Assembly: GCF_949628215.1 (NCBI RefSeq)
Contig: NC_134311.1
Span: 13,454,582 to 13,518,581, forward strand
Origin: Phalacrocorax aristotelis
Taxonomy: Eukaryota; Chordata; Aves; Suliformes; Phalacrocoracidae
Length of the DNA stretch: 64,000 nucleotides
Direction: 5' to 3'
Shown here: piece after piece, positions 40,642 through 53,045 of the stretch
Layout of the letters: each line of letters starts with the position of its first letter
How positions within the stretch are numbered: the first letter of the stretch is position 1
Translations under genes and position numbers: made by a program
The notes under the pieces: generated by a model
What the model was told of the DNA's origin: nothing
Database searches by the model: none
Seen by the model: only the letters and a program-made list of their open reading frames with translations

Positions 40642-41468
40642 AATGGTGAGATATCCATCATGTCTCAATGGTCTGTTTCAAAAGATCTGCAGAGATCTCC
40701 AAGCTGCAGGAAATATGAAGGATTTTTGTTCATGCAGGAATTGTTGCTCTACAGATGGATAACTGAAAGAGGGAACAAACAGGAACAAACTACCACTTCT
40801 TAGATACACTTTCTTTTTTTAAATAAAGTGCCACACAGATGAAAACAGGCAAAATTCTAAAATCTTCCATTTTCTATGTTTCGACAAGATTAGTGAAAAG
40901 GGTCAAAATTTAATGCCTCCGAAAAGATCATTTACTTAGTTTTATACCCAGCTAAACAATTTGCAGTACTTTGTATACTATAACCTCATTAAAGTCAAGT
41001 AGTTACAAGTCTAAGGCAGGCAATACGGAAAAATCCTCATTTTTACAGTTTCCTGGCTTGGTAGAAGTGTGTTGTATAAATTGAGCAAGCTTTACATCTT
41101 AGGTGTTCTGAACCTTTTGTAACCTTCTTATACTCCCTATATCTAGATTATAATCATTGAGATTATAATCAATGATTCATTTAGATATGAACATACTGTG
41201 ACAGGTAGAAAGCCTTTGATACAACTAAGAAATGCAAGTTCTGGTACATTACGCCCCATTTATGTACAGGATTAAATGAGTTTTATGTGCTGTCAATAGC
41301 ACATCATATTTTTATCCTTTAAATAATAGAGTAAATTGTACCAGTGCTTTCTCAACACTCAGTACAATGAAATCCAGTTATTCAACTCTTTCATGAAGCA
41401 ATTTGTTTGTAAGCAAGCTGCAAAAAAAACCTGAAAATAAATAATCAGGTCAGATTCAGGCACAGGGA

Positions 41469-41525
41469 GGATTATAAGGGTATAAGGGGTATATGAAGGG
41501 TATGTAAATAGGGGTGTATAAACAT
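41469..41525. repeat. Degenerate GGGTATAAG short tandem repeat
   Basis: There are repeated variants of GGGTATAAGG / GGGTATATGAAGGGTATG / GGGGTGTATAA in about 55 bp immediately before the CR1 3' fragment at 41521. It is simple sequence, possibly from the junction region of that insertion. Confidence 0.6.
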
Positions 41526-41820
41526 GGGATTAGAGGGTGGAAAGCAGATGGAGCCATGGTGTTCTCAGTGCCCAGTGAAAAGATGAGAGGCAATGGGCAC
41601 AAACTGAAATAGCGAAAATTCCATTTTCATCTAAGAAAAAGGTTTTTTTTACTGTAAGCATGGTCAAACACTGGAACAACCTGTCCAGATAGGTTCTGGA
41701 CTCTCCATCCTTGGAGATACTAAAAACCCAGCTGGACACGGCCCTGAGTCACCTGCTGTAGGTGACCCTTCTTTGAGTGGTGGGTGGGATAGATGACTCC
41801 ACAGAGGTCTGTCAGCCTTT
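41521..41820 (+). mobile_element. CR1 LINE 3' fragment
   Basis: This short, diverged plus-strand CR1 3' piece of about 300 bp contains blocks such as GAGAGGCAATGGGCACAAACTG, CACTGGAACAACCTGTCC and CTCCATCCTTGGAGATAC, which are the usual CR1 3' sequence. It has no coding capacity. Confidence 0.82.
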
Positions 41821-43984
41821 GGCACATCTGTGTCCTGTGAGGCAAGTTTGACAGTGAAGAGAGTCAAGACTGGCAGTCCTTCTTTTGACTGCGACCCCTA
41901 CTGAAGCAGTGGGATGAAACATGGCAGCCTAAAATAGGTAGGAGCTTCTTGAAAAAATGGACTCCTGGCCTTCCAGTTTCCTGGTTTCTTGGAGAGCTCC
42001 AAACACCTTCCTCTACTCACAGAACAGGGATGAGAGCCATTAGCTTCCCAAATGCTAAATTGCTGTTTCTATATAAAGTTTTCTTTACATATTGGTGAGG
42101 TGTGAAATCCAATGGTATGCCATGTCACAGCTCAGTTGTGAGCAAAAGCCTTTCCGAGCTTAGCTGGATCTTCTACATTGTTGACTTCTATTTTCTGAAT
42201 TTCTTTTCCTGCCCCTAGGCATTGAAAGAGAGGTATGACATGAAGTATATGTGGGAAAGGAAAATTTAAAATGAACTGTGGCTTCTAAGGATGAAGAATT
42301 TAAACCACAGGCAGGTATTTGAATGGGTCCTACTGTTGGCAGCCAGTAAGAAGTAAGGGCTATGGGGGGGTTTAGTTTGGTTTAAGCAAACGCATCAGTA
42401 TTTGGAAATTGAGGGATAATCTGGTAGAAATGGCTCATGAAGTATCAGCTTCCTAGGCAAGAGAAGTTTCAGATTTGTAGCTTTTACACATCTCCACAGT
42501 TTAAGTTGGTGATGTCTGAACTAAAAGCAAATCCTGATGTTTATTTAAATGGGATACCATTTTCTTTGCAAAAATCTCACAACTGAAGAGACAAGGAAAA
42601 TATTAGATCACCTTTTTGCGCTTGATGGCCTGCAATGGAAAGCAAAAGAGAAATGCGACTTCTCATACCTACACTACAAAAAATGATTAGTAAGTAGCTA
42701 GCATTTAATTAGTTTTCTTTTAGCCTCATAGTAGCTCTACAGCTTACTTTCTGAAAAAAAAGTCTTTAAAATAGTTGTTCTGATCACACTAGAAATAAAT
42801 CAAGTGCAGTCTTTTTGGTTAAAAGCACCAACTGCCCCTGAGTAAGAGAAGCAAAAGCTCAGATATGGAAAGCCAACACAAAGTTCTAGCTCAGTTTCAA
42901 GTTATGCAGTAAGATAGCTGGCATGTCTTTCAATATTTGATTTGATTCTTTATATAGCCAGATTAAGAGATTATACCTTTTCAAAAAGGGTTTTAATAAA
43001 GAACACATTAGACTACACAAGATTTTTAAAAAAAGAGGGAAATTAAAATGTCTATCCTCTCGAACTCCAGAAAATAAATTATATATTATATTATATGTTA
43101 ATTTTTATATATAAAATATTTCATTCCACACATAGGTACAGACACTTAAATCAGAAGATAGTCCTTCAGTTTAAATACATCAATCTCCTGTGAGGAAAAA
43201 ACCTACAGAGATAACATCAATTAATACGGCTTTATTTTTACAAAATCTTTATAGTCAGCCCTGATAAGTGTTTAACAAAAAGTTAGAGACACTTATCACA
43301 GGCAGACATAACTGCAGAACTCATACCATATTTTAGCATATATACTTCTTGCTATCTCAGGAGCTTCTCTGGTTCTGCTAACAAAGCTTGAGACTTGTAA
43401 ACAATAAACCAAATCAGAGCTGAAAGGAAAAAAATCCATGTAACAACACAGCAAGGTCAAGAGGCTGAAGCTTTACGACTAGTCAGCTAGTAAATATGAT
43501 GACAAGACAGGCAAGCCGTTTGTGCTCCAAATGCACTGATTTTTAACATTTGATAGCTTAATTCCAGCTCTTACATTTTAACAAAAATAATTTCCAGACA
43601 AAGAACATAAGGGATTTGCTCGGAGTTAAGGAATCACTTCTCTCGGGAAAAAAACCAAAGCAAAACCAAAAACCAACTAGGGTTTACTTTATTTATCATA
43701 AAGGATGGTAAGTTTAATTTATTTAATCATGTTTGTCTCTGGACCTAGGTAAGAAATTCTTATGAATGGAGTAGCTAACTCAGTGCATTCTGAACTGCAA
43801 AATATGCAGAAACACCACATATGAAATAACAGGTTGCTGTTAAGGTTTGGTAAGACTTATGCACACTGAAAAAAAATTTCCATGTAACACAAGTCTGAAA
43901 TCGTTAAAACCATGTTGCAGTTTCTGTTTCCATACTCCAGTCATGTATCAGAAACCTGGTATATAAAACACCATTTAATAAAGC

Positions 43985-44530
43985 CTTATTTCTCTTTATG
44001 TCTGAATGAACCTGTCAGCCCACAGGATGCATTCACTCCTTCACCAGCAAGAATACAAGGGAACACCACCTGCACTCCCATGCCCTTCATCCTAGATTCC
44101 AGAGCGACCTGGTGATGCATGAGATGCTCCTTTGGCAGAGTCACTGGTGCCCACATGGATGACAGCAGGTGACAGTCCAAGGGCTGGACAAAAGCACCCC
44201 GGATCTAAGACCCTGGCAAGTAGCAAACCTCCTGAGACAGTAAGTCTGGTCAGCAAAACTAGAGTCTCCAGCCACCATCACTCACTCTGTCTTCATGAGG
44301 GGTCATATGTTTCAGGCTCAGATGCCTCTCCTGACAGAGCTTGTTTCTGCTCTCCTGTTCTCAGGGTGTTATACCTGAGCACCCTCAGCTCACATCTGCA
44401 CAAGCAGAGCCATTCTCCTGCTGCCAGGAGACATGTGCTCCCAACCTTCCCACTTTGGGAGTCCCAACCTATTACAAAGTCAAGCATAGCCTTTAGCTTT
44501 CCCACAGCTGTTCACAGCTCTTGCAGGTGA
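43985..44530 (-). mobile_element. CR1-like ORF1 fragment with SGNH-esterase-like segment
   Basis: Minus-strand translation in shifting frames gives, in order: a segment reading RVLRYNTLRTGEQK, then MVAGDSSFADQ (a GDS block), then QEVCYLPGS, then VIHVGTSDSAKGAS, then ESRMKGMGVQVVFPCILA. This order (GDS, CCLPG-like, HVGTND-like, MGAQVVFSSIL-like) is what I recall for the esterase domain of CR1-type ORF1. The frame shifts after the HVGTSD block. It is an isolated 5' piece with no RT nearby on the same strand. The family is inferred from memory of the motif series. Confidence 0.7.
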
Positions 44531-44584
44531 ATTATTAAGAGAAGTAAGGGAAGTCATCATTGCGGGGTTAACTAAAAGGGGTTT

Positions 44585-44768
44585 ATTGGTGATTAAATGA
44601 TGATCAAATGATAATTAGTTGATGAATTGAACAATAATTAAATAGTAAGCAAATGGTGATTAAGCACTAATTGAATGTTAATTACACAGTGGTTTGATGA
44701 TGATTGGACAATGATTTAAATTATTATTTAAATGATGATTTAAAGTGTGATTAGATGGTGATCAAACA
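44585..44768. repeat. Degenerate GATGATTAAAT-type tandem repeat
   Basis: About 185 bp is made of variants of an 11-12 bp unit such as GGTGATTAAAT, GATGATCAAAT, GATAATTAGTT and GGTGATTAAG. The copies have diverged but keep their phase. It adjoins the 5' side of the CR1 ORF1-like fragment at 43985-44530. Confidence 0.8.
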
Positions 44769-47700
44769 TTCCACTACTTACTATACTTCTAATAACTAAG
44801 CTATAGCTAGATATATGTCACTAGCATACAATATACTTTTAGGTCTAACATAAAATGTCACTTTCCTCAATCTATAGTGTAAAGTGATTGACTTGTAGTC
44901 TACCCCCCTTTGGGGTATGTGCTGGAGTACAGCCATAGCAGTCTTAGTTTTGTGTTCCCAGCTCAGGCTGGTACTGTTAGCTCCTGATAAGACGTGGCCT
45001 AGATTCCTTGGTTCCTCAGAAGAAAATGGCCTACCACGATTCTCAAGGTTTGCACAGCAGGGCTGATTTCAGTCAGACCTGCTTGTCTGTGATGCCTGAA
45101 CCAAAGTGCTGTTCACTCAGTCAGAGAGCACCCACCACAGCAGTGTAGGGCTCCAGCTCTTGCCTCTGCACAAGTGTCTCCTTGGAAGGATCCTGTTGCT
45201 CTCCTGTTCATCCTCCCTGATGCTACGTGGTGTGGTGGCCTTCTCCCACAACTTCTGCACCAGGCAGCCCTGCATCTCAGCCCAACCTCGACCTCCCATG
45301 CATGAGGCCAGTGTCACCGCAGTCCTGGCCCTGTGAAGAGGTGCCAGGCACCCCCTATCACCCCACACCCAGAGGGCTCCTCCTTCTTCTTCTGGAGGAG
45401 CATTTGGACTGGTGCTAAGGGGCATGCTATTATGCTCGCTCCAGCTGTCCCGCACAGTCTCCAGCAGTATTTCTGTGCCCCCTTAGTGTCCTCTGCTATG
45501 CCACTGCTGTGCTAAAGGCCAGCCCCACCTTGCCAGCCTGATTACTGCTCTCCTCTGGTCCAGCTGACAGGAGCAAACACCCCCTAACCAGGAAACCACT
45601 GACTTGGAGGTGCTGTGTTCCATAATGAGGGAAACACAAGCAGGAGAAGCTGGCTATCTGTATCACTGAACAACAAAAAACTGGTCTGTTAAGTGCAAAA
45701 TCCCTGTTTGTTCCCCCTGGTTACCATTACATATCCTTCTTCTACTCTGTAACAGAGTAAGTCTGTAAATAAAATGCGCTCTGCTCAGTGCAGTCCAAGG
45801 TTGATTCATGGAATGATAGATACTGCGAATGCTGCAGGAACTGGTTTTGTAGGTGTTTATTTCATTGAATAATGCAGAGAGGTCTCTGGAGCTCAGGGCA
45901 GGGGTAACCTCAAAGTTAGATCCAACTCTGCTGTTAAAGCATTTCCCCACTTTCTCCCAGCAGGGCTCCTGATCTGCTCTATGACCTTGTTATGAAGACA
46001 AAACTTTACAATGTGTAACTCAGTTTAAGATTTTGGGAAGAGTGTGAATTTTCCAGTCCATGCTGCAAGTAAAACAATTCAAAATCTGCTTGTGTGCTCT
46101 GTGACATAACTGGACAGGATGAGCAGGCAGTCATGGATGTAAAATAGAAATTTTCAAGGTGTGCAGAGCAACCGATGGCTTGGGCAACAGCATGACATCC
46201 TGGAGGGTCAGGCAGGGAAGGTAATGTGGCAGTGGCACTTAGCCCTGCGGAGACCGATGTCTTTGAATTCCCCAGGGACCAGACGAAATGAGCACCCAAT
46301 ATCAAAATGTCATCCACTGCTAAGTTAACAGGGATCCCACACCTGTGCATCGCAGCATGGGAACAGGCACCAGCACCTCCAGCACCAAAGCTGCAATGGG
46401 CCTGGAAGCAACCCCTGGGAGAGAAGCTGAGAGCTCATCTGCACTGTCCCAACCCAGAGACCCCACCTTTTGGCGCAAGGCTGGTTACGGGACAGAAAAG
46501 CCACGAACCCTGCAGATTCCTGCCACAGACCAGCATCACAAAAGTCTAAGCACTGGAGTCCAGCCTGACGTTCCCTCAGAGACCACCAAAACAGAACCAT
46601 TGCCTTTCAGCCCAGGAATTTCCTTACAAACCACTGCATTGGCCCAGGATGCAGCTCCTGGCAAGACCTCTGGCTGTGGCGAACTCCCAGGTTTCATGTC
46701 ATCCTCTTCCCCTTCCATGAGCACTGCTCAGCTGATCAGAGAATCAGTTCAGCTTCTGTATTTCTGTAAGTTAGACTCAACCTCAGAAATACTTCAATTA
46801 TCCAAACAGTGCCATTGCAGGCACTTGGGATTTGCTGGGAGCCAGGCCCTGCTACCATTAGTAACTGTTAGGTTGCTCTGTATGCTTAGTTACTTTAATC
46901 TAAATAAAGGGTACCTACAAGGAGGCTTAACCCACACACAAGAGTAAAATATTTCTCTTGGAAATTAAGTCCTTTTGGTTTTTTTCTAATCTTTTTTTTA
47001 ATTATCACATTACTAAGTGCTTATGCTACACTCCATTCTTCACTACACAAGTACAATAACTCTCTTTGGTTTTTTCCTTTCTTTCAATAAAGCAGTGTAT
47101 TTCATCTTCCCGGAAGGCTCCTCTACTCCCTGACACCCACTCAGAAGACTGGCATATAAAGTCATTCATGCTTGCTTCTGAAAGCTGAGGTTCAATTTAC
47201 CAACAAATACTTGAGTGCAGCATCACAATTATTCTTTAATGAGTTTCAAAGATCAAAGACACATCAAATAATTGCTGAGGTTTGGCAACTTAATCCTAAA
47301 TTAGTTTCATATGGAAAAAAAACAGCCTTCAACACTTCCTCCCAGTGCATTAACATTATGTTCAGGTTGAGAAGGCAAACTTTAGGGTGGGATTTAGGAT
47401 GGCTTGCCATTTGCCTGGGAGTGTAGCCGGAGGAAAAAAGAATATGAAATAACAGGGAGTAGTGTTAAAGCACAGTAGATGCACAGCAGATACTCCCCCA
47501 TTAACTTTCATGTGAATGCTTACTCCAGAGCTAGGGTTCTGTAGCCTAGGTAAGTTTTCTTTGCAAATGGACTAAACTAAGTACCGCCAGTGTAATTTTT
47601 AGTGTGGAACATGATGATCCAGATGGGACTGTAGTGTGGAACAGCCCGTTTCAGTCATTATCCTAAAATAACACATTTGGAAAATCCTCTAAAAGGTAAA

Positions 47701-50700
47701 ATTACAAAAAGAGCTGCATCAGTCCAATATGGAATGCTTTTAGGAGAGCACCACAGAATTAAATCTGGCTGTTCAGTATCTGCTTGCATAGGGAGCATGA
47801 CCGAAATATCTCATCAGTGTTTAGTAAATATGTTTTCGGTGGTTGTGGTCAGTTAAGATATTGCATAAAAAAAACCTCAAGGTGAATGGAATTTCACTGA
47901 TGGAAGTGAAGTATTGAGAGCCTGGTAGCATTCAAATTAACATTTCATAGTAAGTCCCATTGAGTAGATTGCTTTTGGTGCAACCACAGCTTTTAAATAA
48001 GGTCTGTGGTAAATGAGGCAGTCTATGTGCTGAGAGAGCAACAGTGGAGGTACTCTTTGCACACAGAGCAGTAGTAGAGGATTACCCACTCTTGTGGCAT
48101 CTAAATGTTGTGCTAAGAAACAGGATAAAAAGAAACACCAACCTCTGTCTTCTTCACTTATGTTATCCACAGCTGCTATGTTTAGTGGGTGTCCTGTTTG
48201 TTAGAGCAACCACTGAAGTAGATCTTAATGAAGGCTTAGTTGTATGGAAAGATTTGGACTACTTGCAAAGGGGCAAAAAAGAGACCTTTTTAAATAGAAA
48301 TAGTATTGCAGTGCCTGGTGTGAGATGTAATTTAGCTCCATGCTCTCACTTCCGCTAGGGGTCAGAGTATATTCTTCATGATGCATTATTCTCTGCCCTC
48401 AGAGGCAGGAAAATATGTCAGAAAAACATCTACCTGACTGTGCCATACTGCAAGTGATCTGGTCTGGTCAGGAAGCCTTGGAAGAAACTGAGTGGAAGTG
48501 TGGAGAGCAACATCTTGTTTAATAAAAACGGCATGAGAAATATGCACCTTCAGCCTGTTTGCTGGAATGGCCAAGGACAATGGATCAAAGAAAGGGCATG
48601 AACAAATCAAGCTCTGCATCTTCCAGTGGTTTGCAAACAACAGGTTGCTAGCTAAATTCCAGAGATAAGGAGCTGAGAAACAAAAGTCAAGCGCCTGCCA
48701 GGAGGAACAGAAAATATAAGTATCGAGCTATACTGGGAACATGAATTGAATGGTGACTGGGGAGTAAAGGGGCTTCCCCTTCACAGAAATGATATGTATA
48801 ATTAGAGAATTTTATAATTACGTGATTCTGTACCTACACCCTACGGAGTCCATGTCCATCATATGCCACATGGAAGATTCTTGGATTATGACTCCTGTTT
48901 TTATTCAGAATGTTAATTTTCTGCAGGAAAATAGAGAAATCAAAAAGCTAAGTACCAGTGCAAACATTTTGGGAAAAAATAGGTAATATCGAACAGTTAA
49001 TCAGTTGTGTTCAGGCATAAAGATAAGTGAAGTATTATCGACAACGTAGCTTACCATTAGGGTGCAGCAAAGGGATTCCTACTGCTTCTCTCTGCATCTT
49101 TAATGCTCTTTAAGCAAAACAAGCATGTATTGGCAGTATAAAATACGGACCTCTTTTCAAAAAGCACATTCTCTACTGCTTTCTATAATGCACCAGCTGT
49201 TCTTTATAGCTAACATTGTTTGCTTTTGATATGGGTGTCAAATGGTTAATTTCAAAGTGACAGAGAATGTTCCCATTTTCACACCTCAAAGAAATTATTA
49301 GAACTTACATCAGTAGTTCTTTGACATGAATATGGAAAGGGGTAATAACAGGAGAGAAATAAAGACTGGAAAGTTATTAATTTCAGTTTGAAAACAAGTT
49401 TTTCTATCACTGCCCTCATACTTTAGAGACATTAGTGAGATTTACTTCCAGATGCTTCCTTGCCCTCCTCCATCTCCATACAGGTAGGAAGCAGAAAAGA
49501 AGCGAGCCTCAGCTCTTAGCTTCTGCCCTGAACCTGGATCTGCTTTCCTCTGAGTTCTGGAAAAAAAAGTTTGGCACAACCTTCTACTGTGACTGAATGA
49601 GTTGTCCAAGGGTAAAAATGGTATTTTGCAAATAAGGCCTAAATAAGCCCTGAAAATAATGTCAGCATGTGGATTAAATGTACACATAGGTGAATGATAC
49701 ATAAGGGAAGTGACATATTTTCTGCTGCTGTTCTTGTATCTTTCATTAGTAATGTAGTAGCTTTTATTTGTTATGAGAGCAAGACTTTAACTGCTCCATA
49801 TAGGTACAATTACTATCCACAGGGACTCCAGAGGACATAAGTTAATGCAGAGCCTTCACTAAGCTAGTAAGACATGTCCAGATGTTTTTCCCCCTCAGAA
49901 GTCAGCAACCAGAGCAACACTGTCCTTTCTACTTAGTGAAGTCTTGTGCTGTTTGACGACTGCGAGTGTGCCTCTTTATTTAGAGTCCAGGCACTGTTCT
50001 TCTTCCAGAGGCTTACAGTAAGTTTTGCACATTCAATCCCTCACTGCAGGGCTAAAGTGTTGTCTCAGCGGTCTATAAAACCAAAAAGTGATGGTGTGCC
50101 TTGTCTGGTGTAAGTCACAACAGCTCCACTAAAAGCCGAGCAGCAACAGCGGTGTAGATCTGATCAAGTCAAACTCCAGATTTTGAGTTTTCAGACAGCT
50201 CAAAAATAGTTCAATACTTGCTGAATTAATTACTCTGAGGCTTTTCCATCATTTATGGGTAGTATATTAACCCTTGCAGAATCTATCCAAAAGCTAACCC
50301 TTACTTTTATGATGACAGTATTATTTACTTAGGAATGGTTTCCTACTCATCTTACTAACAGTGCCCATCTTGAATTTCAACACATTTTCTTTTTGGCCCA
50401 GTTTCCTCTATTTCTAACCTGCTTTTTTTCTCAAAGCATTCCTTGTGGCTTGTTCTTATACTCTTCATTTGGGGGAGCATTACATGATGTTTATTTTTCT
50501 AAACAATCTTATTGCAATTGACTTGAAAATTACCTTAATTTAATTGCAAATGACTACAACGGTTCTGACATCACCCTTGTGTTCTATGTAATACCTTCAT
50601 ACTTCATGTCAAACTGCTTTTATGTAATTTCTACCAGTGACAGCTTTAAAACTTCCACCCCAGTTGATTCAGAATACTGCAGCAGTGATATTTAATCCAT

Positions 50701-51053
50701 CCAACAGATTTAGATTTTATATTAATGCTTCTTTGCAAAGCAGAAATTGTTCTGAAATTTGAGGTGTGGCCATCATCTCTGTGAAAATTTTCTCAGTTAC
50801 ACTTAAGTCAGTGTAACAATGACAATCTGCTCCACAGCTTGCCTCACAAAATCCTTCAGGGAACTCAGAAGAACAGAATCAGCAATTGTTTTTCTCTATC
50901 CAGAGCTGCAGAAAGACACATTTAACAAAATACCTAGGCCTCCACCAACCTGGGTTAATACAGTGTTTAAGACTGGAGACCGCACTGATTACAGCTGCAT
51001 TGCCAAGAGTAGGTCACAAAGGTTCCCTCTTCTCCCTGACTTTTTTTTTTTTT

Positions 51054-53045
51054 GAATGGTAGGGGTTGGAAGGGACCTCTGGAGATCATCTCATCCAACT
51101 GCCCTGCTTGAGCAGGCACACCCAGAGCAGGGGGCACAGGAACGCCTCCAGGCGGGTTTCAAATGTCTCCAGGGAAGGGACTCCACAGCCTCTCTGGGCA
51201 GCCTGTGCCACTGCTCTGGCACCCGCACAGGAAAGAAGTTTTTTCTCATATTGAGGTGGAACCTCCTATATTCCAACTTGTGCCCATTGCCCCTTGTCCT
51301 GTCATTGGGCACTATTAGAAAGAGTCCAGTCCCATCGTCCTGACACCCACCCTTTAGATATTTATAGCTATTGATGAAATGCTCCCTCAGTCTTCTCTTC
51401 TCAGGCTAAACAAACCCAAGTCTCTCAGCATTTCCTCATAAGGGATCAGTCCAGTCCCCTGATCTTCTTCATAGCTCTCCACTGGACTTGCTCAAGCAGT
51501 TCACTGTCCTTAAACTGGGGAGCCCAAAACTGGACATAGTTCTCCAAATGTGGTCTCACTAGGGCAGAGCAGAGGGGGAGGATAACCTCCCTCGACCTGC
51601 TGGACACACTCCTTTTAATGCAGCCCAGGATACCAGTAACCTTCTTGGCCACAAGCACACATTGCTGGCTCATGGTCACCTTGCTGTCCACCAGCACTCC
51701 CAGGTCCTTCTCAACAGAGCCGCTTTCCAGTAGTTCAGCCCCCAGCCTGCACCGGTGCATGGGGCTGTTCCTCCCCAGGTGCAGGACCTTGCACTTGCTC
51801 TTGTTGAATTTCACGAGGTTCCCCTGGGCCCAGCTCTCCAGCCTGTCCAGGTCTCGTTGGATGGCAGCACAGCCTTCTGCTGTATCAGCCCCTCCTCCCA
51901 GCTTGGTATCATCAGCAAACTTGCTGAGGTTACACTCTATCCCATCATCCAGGTCATTGATGAATATGTTGAACAGGACTGGACCCAGCACAGACCCCTG
52001 AGGAACACCACTGGTTATGGGCCTCCCTCCACACTCTGCTCCATTGATCAGGACCCTCTGAGTTCTGTTGCTGAGCCAGTTCTCTGTCCACCTCACTCTC
52101 CACTCATCCAACCCACACTTCCTTAGCTTGCCTGTGAGGATGCTATGGGAGACAGTGTCAAAGGCTTTGCTGAAGTTGAGGTAAACAACATCCACTGCTC
52201 TCCCTTCATCGACCCAGCCAGCCATGCCATCATAGAAGGCTGTCAGGTTGCTCAAGCGTGATCTTCCCTTGGTGAATCCATGTTGACTACTTCTGATAAC
52301 CTTCTTGTCCTCTACATGCCTGGAGATGACCTCCAGGATGAACTACTCCATCACCTTTCCAGGGATGGGGGTGAGGCTGACTGGCCTATAGTTCCCCAGG
52401 TCCTCCTTCTTGCCCTTTTTGAAGACTGGAGTAACATTGCCTTCCTCCAGTCCTCGGGCACCTCTCCTGTCCTCCACGACCTTTCAATGATGATGGAGAG
52501 TGGCTCAGCAAGAACACCCACCAGCTCCCTCAGCACTCGTGGGTGCATCCCATCGGGGCCCACGGATCTGCAAGGATCCAGTTTGCATAGGTGATCTCTG
52601 ACCCAGTCTTTCTCAACCGATGGTAAGTCTTCCTTTCTCCAGGTTTGTCCTCCATTCTCTGGGGGCTGAGATGCCTGAGGGCCAGCCTTAGCAGTAAAGA
52701 CCGAGGCAAAGAAGGCATTCAGTAACTCCGCCTTCTCTGCATCCTGCATCACCAGGGCCCCTTCCATGTTCAGCAGTGGGCCCACTGCATCCCCAGTCTT
52801 CCTTTTACTGCTGATGTATTTTTCTTGTTATTTTTGACATGCATTGCCAGATTTAGTTCCAAGTGGGCCTTGGCCTTCCTCGTCACATCTCTGCACACCG
52901 TGACAACATTCCTATATTCCTCCCAAGTGGCCAGTCCCTTTTTCCACATACCGTGAACCTCCCTCTTCCATGTGAGTTTGTCTAGAAGCTCTTTGCTCAT
53001 CCATGTGGGTCTCCTGGCTCCTCTGCCTGACTTCTTCCTCCTGGG
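51054..53045 (-). mobile_element. CR1 LINE, about 2 kb, most of the reverse transcriptase
   Basis: This is the best preserved CR1 in the window. On the minus strand, from high to low coordinates, there is an ORF2 linker (LTWKREVHGMWKKGLATWEEY-like), then GPDGMHPRVLRELV, then the RT palm with [15 protein letters not shown] and the catalytic FADDTKLGG, then [12 protein letters not shown], then the C-terminal thumb region, then 3' UTR ending CTTCCAACCCCTACCATTC beside a T-run on the plus strand. The frame from 52255 to 51446 is open for 269 codons. Upstream of it there is an in-frame stop near 52342 and frame changes near 52430 and 52780. The 5' part (ORF1 and endonuclease) is missing. A full CR1 is about 4.5 kb. 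Confidence 0.95.
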
